The notes under the pieces are model-generated. The model searched no databases and was not told the origin of the DNA. It saw only the letters and a program-made list of their open reading frames with translations. Both the position numbers and the translations under genes were made by a program. A stretch of DNA of 64,000 bases from Pseudomonadota bacterium (GTDB lineage: Bacteria; Pseudomonadota; Gammaproteobacteria; Steroidobacterales; Steroidobacteraceae), in contig JAKARC010000003.1 in NCBI GenBank assembly GCA_021822385.1, positions 57,923-121,922 of the forward strand, in the 5' to 3' direction. Numbering within the stretch: the stretch's first letter is position 1; each line of letters begins with the position of its first letter. Positions 52,574 to 61,259 of this stretch are shown here, in pieces.

Positions 52574-55500
52574 TCAGCCGACGAACCGGCGCGCATTGCG
52601 GAACAGGCGCATCCAGCCGGTGTATTCGCCGGCTCCGGGCGGGCTCCACGAGTTCTGCACCCGCCGGGTCGAGCGCTCCGGGTGCGGCATCGTGATCGTG
52701 ATCCGGCCATCAGCGCTCGCGAGCGCGGCAATGCCGAACGGAGAGCCGTTGGGGTTGTGCGGATAGGTGGTGGCGATACGGCGGTCGGGGCGTACATAGC
52801 GGAATGCGACCAGACCGCTCGCAGCGCAGGCTTCGGCCGCATGCGCACTGGCGAATTCCGCGCGCCCTTCCCCGTGCGCCACCGCGATCGGCAGGCAGGC
52901 GCCGTCCATGCCGGCAAGCAGCACCGACGGGGAAGGCAACACCTCCACCAGCGTGAAGCGGGATTCGTACTGTTCACTGCGGTTGCGCACGAACCGCGGC
53001 CAGTGGTCGGTGCCTGGAATCAAGCTCTTCAACGCCGCGAACATCTGACAGCCATTGCAGACCCCGAGCGCGAAGGTCTCGGGCCGGGCGAAGAAGGCCT
53101 GGAACTGATCGCGCAGCCGGGCGTTGAACAGGATCGACTTCGCCCAGCCCTCGCCCGCGCCGAGCACATCGCCATAGGAGAACCCGCCGCAGGCCACGAG
53201 ACCGGCAAAGCTGCCGAGGTCGAAGCGCCCCGTGTTGAGGTCCGTCATATGGACGTCGTACGGCGCGAAGCCGGCGCGCTCGAAGAACGCCGCGGTCTCG
53301 GCATGGCTGTTGACCCCCTGCTCGCGCAGCACGGCGAGGCGCGGGCGTACGCCGCGGGCAATATATGGTGCGGCAATGTCCTCCTCCGGATCGAAGCTGA
53401 GCTCGACCCGCAGGCCCGGATCGTCGGGCGCCGTCTGCGCCGCATACTCCTCGTCGGCGCACTGCGGCTCATCGCGCAGCCGGCGCATCTGCCAGGACGT
53501 CTCCGACCACGCGGCGCGCAGATCGCACCAGGCCTCATCGAGCACCGGCGCCCCGCCGCAGGTGACCCGTACGCGCAGGTGCTGCACGCTCGGCGCACCC
53601 AGACGCAGTGCGCGGTCGGTCAGTCCGCACTGCGCGAGGATGGCGCGCAGACGCTCCTCGTCACCGGCGGCGACCTGCACCACCACGCCCGGCTCCTCGG
53701 CAAACAATTGGGCGAGGACCGGACCGCGCTCGGCCGGCAGCTCGAGGTCAAGGCCGCAGTGCCCGGCGAAGGCCATCTCGATCAAGGTCACGATCAGGCC
53801 GCCGTCGGCGCGGTCGTGGTAAGCGAGCAGCAGCGCCTCGCGGCGCAGCTCGGCCAGTGCCGCGGCGAGCTGCCGCAACAGTTGCGGATCATCGAGATCG
53901 GCCGGCGCGCCGCCGAGCTCGCCATATACCTGCGCGAGGGCCGAGCCGCCGAGCCGCTGGCGGCCGAGATCGATCAGCCACAGCGCGGTCGGCGCATCGG
54001 TCCTGAGCTCGGGCGTCAGCGTCTTGCGCACGTCCGCGACGGGAGCGAACGCCGACACGATGAGGGAGACCGGCGCGGCCACGGTCTTCTGCACACCCGC
54101 CTCGTGCCACTGGGTCCGCATCGAGAGCGAATCCTTGCCCACCGGGATGGCGATCCCGAGCGCGGGGCACAGTTCGAGCGCGACCGCGCGCACCGTCGCG
54201 TAGAGCGCCGCGTCCTCGCCCGGCTCGCCGCAGGCCGCCATCCAGTTGGCCGACAGGCGGATGTCGCTCAGGCTCGCGACGTCGGCCGCCAGGAGATTGG
54301 TGAGCGCTTCGGCCACGGCCAGCCGCCCCGAGGCGCTCGCATCGAGCAGCGCCACCGGCGTGCGCTCGCCGATGGCCATGGCCTCGCCAGCGACACCGCG
54401 GTGATCGGCCAGCGTGACCGCGACGTCGCTCACCGGAACCTGCCACGGCCCCACGAGCGGATCGCGGCTCACCAGGCCGCCCACGGTGCGATCGCCGATG
54501 GTGATGAGAAAGGTCTTGTCCGCCACCGCCGGCAGGCGCAGCACGCGATACAGCGCCGCGCGCGGCTCGATGCCCGCGAGCGCGAGTGGCGCGGCGGCGG
54601 GCGCTACGCTGCGCACCTCGCGCCGCATGCGCGGGGGCTTGCCGAAGAGCACCTCGAGCGGGACATCCACCGGGTGATCGCCGAGCACGGGATCCGCGAC
54701 GATGAGCCGGCCCGTGGCATCGAGTGCGCCGATGTCCGCAAGCGGACAGCGCTCGCGCGCCGCGAGGGCGCGCAGCACCGCCAGCCCTTCGGGCGCAACC
54801 ACGAGCACATAGCGCTCCTGGGCCTCGTTGCACCAGATCTCGAGCGGCGAGAGGCCGGACTCCGCGCTCGGGATGGCGCGCAGATCGACACGCGCGCCGC
54901 GCTCGCTGTGGGCCACGGCCTCGGGGACCGCGTTGGACAGTCCGCCCGCGCCGACATCGTGGATCAACAGGATGGGGTTGTCGGCCCCGAGCGCCCAGCA
55001 GCCGTCGATGACTTCCTGGGCGCGCCGCTGCATCTCGGGGTTGCCGCGCTGCACCGAGGCGAAGTCGAGCTCGGCGTCCGACGCGCCGCTGCCGAGCGAG
55101 GAGGCGGCGCCGCCGCCGAGGCCGATCAGCATCGCCGGTCCGCCGAGCAGCACCAGTCGGCCGCCGACGGGCACGACGGCCTTCTCGACATGCGCACGGC
55201 GGATGTTGCCGAGGCCGCCGGCGAGCATGATGGGTTTGTGATAGCCGCGCACCCGGTGCGACGGATCCCGCGGGTCGTGCTGCTCCAGGGTGCGGAAGAA
55301 CCCGCAGATCGCCGGACGGCCGAATTCGTTGTTGAACGCGGCCGCGCCAATGGGGGCCTCGAGCATGATCTCGAGCGCCGAGGCGATACGCGCCGGACGC
55401 CCGAAGGGCCGTTCCCACGGTCGCTCGTATCCCGGGAGGTCAAGGTTGGAGACGGCAAATCCGGTAAGGCCCGCCTTGGGCTTGGCGCCGCGGCCGGTCG

Positions 55501-56473
55501 CGCCCTCGTCGCGAATCTCCCCGCCGGCGCCGGTCGCAGCGCCCGGGAACGGCGAGATCGCCGTCGGGTGGTTGTGGGTCTCGACCTTGAGCAGGATATC
55601 GATAGGCTCGACACTCTCGCCGTAGGCTCCGGTACGCGGGTCGGCGAAGTAGCGCGCGCCGTGCGTCCCCTCGATCACCGCGGCGTTGTCCCGATACGCC
55701 GAGAGCACCCCGTGTGGATGACGCTCGTGGGTATGGCGGATCATCGCGAACAGCGACTGAGGTTGCTCGGTGCCGTCGATGACCCACTGGGCATTGAAGA
55801 TCTTGTGGCGGCAGTGCTCGGAGTTCACCTGCGCGAACATCATCAGCTCGGCGTCGGTGGGGTCGCGGCCAAGCTGACGGAAGCTTGCGAGCAGGTAGTC
55901 GAGCTCCGCGTCGGCCAGGGCGAGCCCGAGCTCGCGGTTGACCTGCTCGAGGGCGGCACGCCCGCCGGCGAGCGACACGGTACGCGCCGGTCGCGGCGGC
56001 GAGTGGGCGAACAGCGCGGCGGCCTGCCCGACGTCGAGGAGGGCCATTTCGGTCATGCGGTCGAGCAGCGCGGCAGCCAGGCGCTCCATGGCCTCGGTGG
56101 CCAGCGGGTGCGGCGCCGCCACGCGGTATTCGATGCCGCGCTCGATGCGCTGCACCGCCGCGAGATCACACGCGTGCAGGATGTCGGTGGCCTTGCTCGA
56201 CCAGGGCGAGATCGTGCCGGCCCGCGGGACCACGATCAGGGGCTGTCCGGCGGATTCAGGCGCCGGCGTCCGCGGTCCGTAGGTGAGTAGCCGCTCGAGG
56301 CGCTCGTGCTCGGCGGTCGTGAGCGGACGCTCGAGCGCGGCGAAGTGCAGGAAGCGGGCGCTGAGCGCCGCCACCGCCGGCTCGAGGACCCGCACCCGGG
56401 CGAGCAGTTTCTCGATGCGGAACCCCGAAAGCGCCGCCCGCCCCGGCAGCGTCAGCAGCGTCGGGCCGTGCAT
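52574..56473 (-). CDS. purL: PurL, phosphoribosylformylglycinamidine synthase
   Basis: PurL converts FGAR to FGAM with glutamine and ATP in purine synthesis. The 1299-residue protein is the large proteobacterial form. It has the N-terminal domain, the central synthetase domains ([18 protein letters not shown]-like [37 protein letters not shown]) and a C-terminal class I glutaminase with Cys1139 ([11 protein letters not shown]), His1264 and Glu1266 (MPHPERSTR). A long frame on the opposite strand is only a shadow. It follows a DUF1820 gene by 6 bp and probably shares its promoter. Confidence 0.98.
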   Translation of the reverse strand: MHGPTLLTLPGRAALSGFRIEKLLARVRVLEPAVAALSARFLHFAALERPLTTAEHERLERLLTYGPRTPAPESAGQPLIVVPRAGTISPWSSKATDILHACDLAAVQRIERGIEYRVAAPHPLATEAMERLAAALLDRMTEMALLDVGQAAALFAHSPPRPARTVSLAGGRAALEQVNRELGLALADAELDYLLASFRQLGRDPTDAELMMFAQVNSEHCRHKIFNAQWVIDGTEQPQSLFAMIRHTHERHPHGVLSAYRDNAAVIEGTHGARYFADPRTGAYGESVEPIDILLKVETHNHPTAISPFPGAATGAGGEIRDEGATGRGAKPKAGLTGFAVSNLDLPGYERPWERPFGRPARIASALEIMLEAPIGAAAFNNEFGRPAICGFFRTLEQHDPRDPSHRVRGYHKPIMLAGGLGNIRRAHVEKAVVPVGGRLVLLGGPAMLIGLGGGAASSLGSGASDAELDFASVQRGNPEMQRRAQEVIDGCWALGADNPILLIHDVGAGGLSNAVPEAVAHSERGARVDLRAIPSAESGLSPLEIWCNEAQERYVLVVAPEGLAVLRALAARERCPLADIGALDATGRLIVADPVLGDHPVDVPLEVLFGKPPRMRREVRSVAPAAAPLALAGIEPRAALYRVLRLPAVADKTFLITIGDRTVGGLVSRDPLVGPWQVPVSDVAVTLADHRGVAGEAMAIGERTPVALLDASASGRLAVAEALTNLLAADVASLSDIRLSANWMAACGEPGEDAALYATVRAVALELCPALGIAIPVGKDSLSMRTQWHEAGVQKTVAAPVSLIVSAFAPVADVRKTLTPELRTDAPTALWLIDLGRQRLGGSALAQVYGELGGAPADLDDPQLLRQLAAALAELRREALLLAYHDRADGGLIVTLIEMAFAGHCGLDLELPAERGPVLAQLFAEEPGVVVQVAAGDEERLRAILAQCGLTDRALRLGAPSVQHLRVRVTCGGAPVLDEAWCDLRAAWSETSWQMRRLRDEPQCADEEYAAQTAPDDPGLRVELSFDPEEDIAAPYIARGVRPRLAVLREQGVNSHAETAAFFERAGFAPYDVHMTDLNTGRFDLGSFAGLVACGGFSYGDVLGAGEGWAKSILFNARLRDQFQAFFARPETFALGVCNGCQMFAALKSLIPGTDHWPRFVRNRSEQYESRFTLVEVLPSPSVLLAGMDGACLPIAVAHGEGRAEFASAHAAEACAASGLVAFRYVRPDRRIATTYPHNPNGSPFGIAALASADGRITITMPHPERSTRRVQNSWSPPGAGEYTGWMRLFRNARRFVG

Positions 56474-56479
56474 GGGCCG

Positions 56480-56818
56480 TTACTTCGGCTCGACCGGCGG
56501 CGGGGAGTACATCGCGAGCGGAAATTGCGCCACATTGGCGCCGCCCTCGAGCGCGGTGATCTTGCTGACCCCCTGTTTCTTGACCTCATCGATGCGCAGC
56601 ACCGAGTGCAGCGGCAAAAAGGTGCGCTTGACGCCGCCGAACTCGCTCTTGATGCGCTCCTCGCTCGGGTCGAGCACCACGGAGGAGCGTTCGCCGAAGA
56701 CCAGGTCCTCGACCTCGATGAAGCCGAACAGCTCGCCGTGGTTGACCTTGCGGGCGTAGACCTCGTACACCTTGCCCTGATTGATGAACAGAATCCTGAA
56801 AATGTGACTGACTGCCAT
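56480..56818 (-). CDS. DUF1820 family protein
   Basis: A 112-residue protein of unknown function, conserved in gamma- and betaproteobacteria. It starts MAVSHIFRILFINQGKVYEVYARKV, then LFGFIEVEDLVFGERSSVVLDPSEERIKSEF and RTFLPLHSVLRIDEVKKQG. ATG 56818 was chosen because homologues begin there and the -10 lies just upstream. It forms an apparent operon with purL. Confidence 0.85.
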   Translation of the reverse strand: MAVSHIFRILFINQGKVYEVYARKVNHGELFGFIEVEDLVFGERSSVVLDPSEERIKSEFGGVKRTFLPLHSVLRIDEVKKQGVSKITALEGGANVAQFPLAMYSPPPVEPK

Positions 56819-56860
56819 GGGTGGGCGGGAGGTCCGCGGTACCTTGATGAAGAGGACCCC

Positions 56861-56866
56861 ATTATA
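56861..56866 (-). promoter_or_regulatory. -10 box of the DUF1820-purL promoter
   Basis: The minus strand carries a perfect TATAAT flanked by CCCC and GGGG, a striking AT island in a GC-rich gap. No good -35 is seen at 16-18 bp, so an activator may assist. The TSS would be near 56854. The rest of the 56819-57106 gap shows nothing else I can name. Confidence 0.55.
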
Positions 56867-57106
56867 GGGGCTTGGCGTCCCGGTATGAGTCGGCTTTGCG
56901 CCCCCAACCGGGCGGTGTCCGCGAATCGGTTGCGGGCCGGGTGCCCACCGGGTCGGTGCCGCCCGCCTCGGACGATCGGAGCGTCGGTTCAGCGTGCGGA
57001 GCACTGCGGCAGTTGATCGGTTCACCATGAGTTACACGACATCCCGGTTCAGCGCGGCGCAGACGCCCCGCGCGCCGAGCGTGGGAGTGCGGGCCGGTGC
57101 CGGGCC

Positions 57107-58351
57107 ATGACGCTGCGCCTGCGCGTCATCAGCGGTCAGCGACGGCATCTGTCGGGGGGCGACAGTGCGCAATTCGGTCGCGACGGCGGCACCATCGGGC
57201 GCTCGCCCGACAATGATTGGGTGCTGCCCGACCCGCACCGCTACGTCTCGGCGCATCACGCGCGCATCGGCTGGCGCAATGGCCACTTTTATCTCGAGGA
57301 TCTGAGCACCAACGGGGTGTACGTGAACGACCGCGCCGAGCCGCTCGCCGAGTGCGGTCCGGAGGGTTACCGTCTGCGCGACGGGGACGTGCTGCGCCTC
57401 GGGGAATATCAGATCGGCGTGTCGCTCGAGGACAGCGCGGCGGACTCCGCGGCGCTGCCCTCGCGCATCATGGCCGTGCAGCCGCTGCGGACGGCGGAAC
57501 CGGATATTGGCGCGGCACTCGATCTCGAGGATCTGCTCATCGTCGATCCCACCTACAGTGGTCAGGGGTCGCCGGCGTCAGTCCTCGATCCGCAAGACGC
57601 GCCGTCGCAGCCGGAAATGGCGATCGCATCAGTTGCAGCATCTGCGCCGGCCGAGCCGCGCGCCCCGCGGCGCGCCGATGAGACCTTGTCGCGGCGGGTG
57701 GGCCGGGGGGCGCGCGCCAAGGCCACCGAGCCTGCACACCCGGCGTCGGTCGATTCGGCCTGGGAGGCCTTCTGCCGCGGTGCCGGTCTCGATCCGCGGC
57801 GCATGCCGGCGCAGGCGCCGGTATTGCACCTGGCCGGGCGGCTGTTGCGCGAAGCGCTGGTGGGACTGAAGGATCTCGAGCGCGCGCGCAGCCAGACCCG
57901 TGAGCGCTTCCACATTCAGGTGCCGCCGCCGGAACCCGGTGTCCCGCTGCTCGGGCAACTGACCGTGGAGGAGCTGCTGCTCGCGCTCTGCGCCCAGCAC
58001 GAGGCGCACGAAATCGATGCCGTGCGCTGGCTGCGCGAGCGTCACGACGAGGTCAAGGCCCATGAGGCGGCGCTCGTGCAGGCCCTGCGCGCGGCGTTCA
58101 TCGAATTCCTCGGCCGCCTCGATCCCCACGAACTCGAGACACGCTTTGCCTCCGGACGCAACGGCGCACCGGATGCGGCCCAGGCCTGGGGGCTGTTCAC
58201 GAGCTTTTACCGGAATCTGCTCGATCGCCCGGCGGACCACCTGCCGCATACCTTTGTCGAGGCCTTTGCCGCAGCCTACAAGGAGTCCCTGCATCCGCGC
58301 ACCCTCGACATGCCGCGCAGCGTGCGGCCGCAGCGCGCACAGGACGGATAG
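57107..58351 (+). CDS. tagH: TagH-like FHA-domain protein associated with type VI secretion (orphan)
   Basis: FHA domains bind phosphothreonine; TagH/Fha1 proteins take part in post-translational control of T6SS. The 414-residue protein has an N-terminal FHA domain (IGRSPDNDWVLPDPHRYVSAHHARI, FYLEDLSTNGVYVND), a variable Ala/Pro-rich middle (about 120-215) and the VI_FHA C-terminal region (LHLAGRLLREALVGLKDLERARSQTRERF, AFAAAYKESL). No other T6SS gene is in the window. It ends convergently with the ROK kinase gene, 3 bp apart. Confidence 0.82.
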   Translation: MTLRLRVISGQRRHLSGGDSAQFGRDGGTIGRSPDNDWVLPDPHRYVSAHHARIGWRNGHFYLEDLSTNGVYVNDRAEPLAECGPEGYRLRDGDVLRLGEYQIGVSLEDSAADSAALPSRIMAVQPLRTAEPDIGAALDLEDLLIVDPTYSGQGSPASVLDPQDAPSQPEMAIASVAASAPAEPRAPRRADETLSRRVGRGARAKATEPAHPASVDSAWEAFCRGAGLDPRRMPAQAPVLHLAGRLLREALVGLKDLERARSQTRERFHIQVPPPEPGVPLLGQLTVEELLLALCAQHEAHEIDAVRWLRERHDEVKAHEAALVQALRAAFIEFLGRLDPHELETRFASGRNGAPDAAQAWGLFTSFYRNLLDRPADHLPHTFVEAFAAAYKESLHPRTLDMPRSVRPQRAQDG

Positions 58352-58354
58352 GCC

Positions 58355-59272
58355 TCAGGCCTCGGCCGCGAGCCGGGCCTCGGCGAGCAGGAAGGCGCCG
58401 ACGATGCCGGCGCGATCGCCGAGGTCGGCCCGGGTGATGAGTCGGTCGAAACCGCCCACCCGCTCATCGATGGGCAGGTAGCCGCCGAGCTCCCGCCGGG
58501 CCGCCGCGCGAATGTGCGCCAGCAGATGGGGATTGCTCATGACACCGCCGCCGAACACGATCCGCTCGCTCGAGAGCATCAGGGCAATCGCCGCGGCGAG
58601 CTGGCCGAGGTAACCGCCGATGATCTCGTGGCCGGGATGCTGCGGGGGCAGTGCGCTCATCGGCTGCGACCAGCGCGCGAGCACGGCCGGACCGCTCGCC
58701 AGTCCTTCCAGACAGTCGCCATGGAAGGGGCAGATCCCGGCGAACCCCTCATCGCGCGGATCGCGGCGCACCCGGATGTGTCCCATCTCGGGGTGCAGGA
58801 ATCCGCTCACCGAGGTTGCCCCGATCACCGCGCCGCCGCCAATCCCCGTCCCCACCGTCACGTAAGCCAGGGTACGCACACCGCGCCCGGCGCCGAGGCT
58901 GACCTCGGCGCGCGCGGCAGCATTGACGTCGGTATCGAGCGCGACGGGGCAGTTGAAGCGCGCCAGAGGCTCGACCAGCGAGACGCCCGACCAGCCTGCC
59001 TTGGGCGTATTCAGCACCGAGCCCCAGGTCGCCGAGCCGCGGTGCACATCGACCGGACCGAACGCCGCCACACCGATCGCCGCGAGGGGTCCCGCCTCGC
59101 GCTCGATGTCGGCGAAGAACGCCTGCACGGCCGCGAGCGTCGTCTGCGGGGTTACGGTTGCAATCACCCGGCGGTAGGGTTCGGGCGCGCGTTCGGCCCC
59201 GTACCCGGCCGCACATACGAATTTGGTGCCGCCCGCCTCGATCGCCCCCAACAGTCGTCTCGCGCTCATCAT
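58355..59272 (-). CDS. ROK-family sugar kinase (fructokinase-like)
   Basis: ROK kinases phosphorylate hexoses. From ATG 59272 the protein has 305 residues with the ATP loop GAIEAGGTKFVCAAG, catalytic GFxNTPKAGW region (VLNTPKAGW), LDTDVNAAA, TVGTGIGGG and the zinc-binding CPFHGDCLEGLASG. That last motif is of the fructokinase (ScrK/GmuE-like) subgroup. A longer frame to 59362 exists but the added 30 residues do not resemble the family. Substrate (fructose or mannose) is inferred from the motif. Confidence 0.87.
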   Translation of the reverse strand: MMSARRLLGAIEAGGTKFVCAAGYGAERAPEPYRRVIATVTPQTTLAAVQAFFADIEREAGPLAAIGVAAFGPVDVHRGSATWGSVLNTPKAGWSGVSLVEPLARFNCPVALDTDVNAAARAEVSLGAGRGVRTLAYVTVGTGIGGGAVIGATSVSGFLHPEMGHIRVRRDPRDEGFAGICPFHGDCLEGLASGPAVLARWSQPMSALPPQHPGHEIIGGYLGQLAAAIALMLSSERIVFGGGVMSNPHLLAHIRAAARRELGGYLPIDERVGGFDRLITRADLGDRAGIVGAFLLAEARLAAEA

Positions 59273-59349
59273 GTCTCTCGAATCGGCGGGCTTTGCGCCG
59301 AAGGCGAGAGGATACCGCGCCATCAGCGGCCGCGGGTCGGCCGCCGAGC

Positions 59350-61206
59350 TCAGGCTGGACAACCCCCGTCCGGCGGTGGCTGAGAATGCAGCCCGGCGAG
59401 CACCGTCTCGAGCGGCTCGGCGGCCCCGAACGCATAGCCCTGGGCGTAGTCCACGCCGAGCGCGCGCACCCGCTCGGCAATGGCGGGCGTCTCGACGAAC
59501 TCGGCGACGGTATCGATGGAAAAGCCGCGCGCCAGCTCGACGATGCCGCGCACGGTGGCCGCGGAGCGCGGATTGGTGAGGATGTCCTGCACGAACGTGC
59601 CGTCGATCTTGACGCGCGCGATGGACAGGGCGTTCAGATACGCGAGGGAATTCGCGCCGGTGCCGAAGTCATCGAGCGCGAAGCGGCAATTGAGCGGTGC
59701 GAGCCGCCGGATCATCTCCTCGGCGCGCGTCAGGCTGCTTACGGCGGCCTGCTCGGTGATTTCGAAGGTGATGATCCCGGCCGGAAGATCCGCGCTGCGC
59801 ACCGCATCGACGAGCTGGTGCGTGAAAGCCTCATCGCCAATCGACTGCCCGGACAGGTTGATCGAGATACCGATGCGGCGGGCGGCGAGCAGCTGCCGGT
59901 GCGCCGCGAGCAGGTGCAGCGTCCTGCGCACCACCCACTGATCGATCAGCGGCAACAGCTGATAGCGGCCCGCCACCTGCACCAGCATGCCGGGCGATAC
60001 GACCCCTTCGGACGGATCGTTCAGACGCAACAGCACCTCGTAGCCCGCGTGCAGTCCTGCCGCACGCAGCGGCACGATCGGTTGGGCATAGAGCAGCAGT
60101 TGATCCGACTTCAACGCCGCGCGCAACTGGCCCACGGTCACCGCATCCACGTGTCCGCGCAGCATGGTGCCGTCGTCGCAGCTGTCGATCTTCAGCCGGC
60201 CGCGACCGCCCTGCTTGGCGGTCTTGCAGGCGAATTCCGCGGCCGCGAGCGCGCGCGGCAGACCCTGCGGCAGGGCGAGCAGCGGTGCGACGCCGCAGCT
60301 CGAGGACACCTCGATCGGGGCATCGACCGGTCCGATGGTCAGGCCCCGAATCGCCTCCTGCAGCTGAGCAGCCAACGCCGCGGCGCGATCGGTGTCGGCA
60401 CTGGGCAATACCACCGCGAAGCGATCCGCAGCGACTCTCGCGACCAGCGCATCGTCGGGCAGCAGGGGCGGGGCGAGCACGCCGGCCACCTTGACCAACA
60501 TCTCGTTGCCGATTTCAAAGCCATAGAGATCGTTGACCACATGGGTCTGATCGAGGTCCAGATAGACCACGCTGCGATCGGCGTCCGCCGGCGGCGGTGC
60601 GCCGCTCGCATAGTGCTGCTCGAGCGCCGCGCGTGTGAGCAGCCCGGTGAGCGCATCGCACTGTGCCTCGATCGTGGCGAACGCCAGGCGGCCGAGCGCT
60701 CTGCCGAGAAAGGCGTGCCGGCCGCGATAATCGCTCGCGGCCTGCGAGCGGAAGAATGCGAGCACGCCGATCGGCGGAGCGTCCGCGGCGCCGACGGGCA
60801 CGGCCAGAATCTTGCATCGCAATGCGGCGCGGCCGGCGCTGTTGAGCAGCAGCGGCCCGCGCTTGCGCAGTGCCCAGATATGCAGGCGATCACGCGTGCG
60901 CTGCCAGAACGCCGCCAGCGCATCGCTATCGGGCCCGGCATTGCGATGCACCAGACACAGGTGTTTTTCCGGCACATACAGCCCGCCGATGACACTGTGC
61001 AGACGGGTGTTGGCCTGGGCGATCAGCCCGTGCAGGCCGGACTGGCCGGCCTCGCGCTGCAGCGCCGGCGCGAGGCCGGCCAGCCAGTGCAGGTCCTCGG
61101 TCCGCTCGGCAAGGCTGCGCGCAGGGGCTGGCGCGCGCGCGCACGCCGCAGCAGCCGGCGGACCCCGGGCTGGTGGGGCGTCTGCTTCTGCGGGGATCAC
61201 GTCCAT
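59350..61206 (-). CDS. GAF-degenerate GGDEF-EAL protein, probable cyclic-di-GMP phosphodiesterase
   Basis: The 618-residue cytosolic protein has a GAF-like domain (about 45-180), a degenerate GGDEF domain in which the signature reads AADRF (RVAADRFAVVLP), and a C-terminal EAL domain. The EAL site keeps most catalytic residues: E in YEVLLRL (EVL for EAL), N in SINLSGQS, E in FEITEQ, the DD of LDDFGTG, K in VKIDGTF and Q in YAQGYAFG. Active cyclase is therefore unlikely, while phosphodiesterase activity is plausible. AGGA lies before ATG 61206. Confidence 0.88.
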   Translation of the reverse strand: MDVIPAEADAPPARGPPAAAACARAPAPARSLAERTEDLHWLAGLAPALQREAGQSGLHGLIAQANTRLHSVIGGLYVPEKHLCLVHRNAGPDSDALAAFWQRTRDRLHIWALRKRGPLLLNSAGRAALRCKILAVPVGAADAPPIGVLAFFRSQAASDYRGRHAFLGRALGRLAFATIEAQCDALTGLLTRAALEQHYASGAPPPADADRSVVYLDLDQTHVVNDLYGFEIGNEMLVKVAGVLAPPLLPDDALVARVAADRFAVVLPSADTDRAAALAAQLQEAIRGLTIGPVDAPIEVSSSCGVAPLLALPQGLPRALAAAEFACKTAKQGGRGRLKIDSCDDGTMLRGHVDAVTVGQLRAALKSDQLLLYAQPIVPLRAAGLHAGYEVLLRLNDPSEGVVSPGMLVQVAGRYQLLPLIDQWVVRRTLHLLAAHRQLLAARRIGISINLSGQSIGDEAFTHQLVDAVRSADLPAGIITFEITEQAAVSSLTRAEEMIRRLAPLNCRFALDDFGTGANSLAYLNALSIARVKIDGTFVQDILTNPRSAATVRGIVELARGFSIDTVAEFVETPAIAERVRALGVDYAQGYAFGAAEPLETVLAGLHSQPPPDGGCPA

Positions 61207-61259
61207 TGCGGCGCCATCCTAACGGACGGCAGCGGTTGCAGACGTGCACCGGATCGCAC

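Noticed and set aside
52682-56290. 1202-residue open frame antisense to purL
   Set aside because: Low-complexity Arg/Ala/Gly/His composition without motifs, fully inside purL. Shadow frame.
57107-58351. start of a T6SS gene cluster
   Set aside because: Only the FHA protein is present. Neighbours on both sides (purL, DUF1820, ROK kinase, GGDEF/EAL) are unrelated to T6SS.
59326-59344. 7-bp hairpin between the EAL gene and the ROK kinase gene as a terminator
   Set aside because: GC-only stem with a 5-nt loop and no T-run on either strand. Such stems are frequent in this GC-rich DNA.
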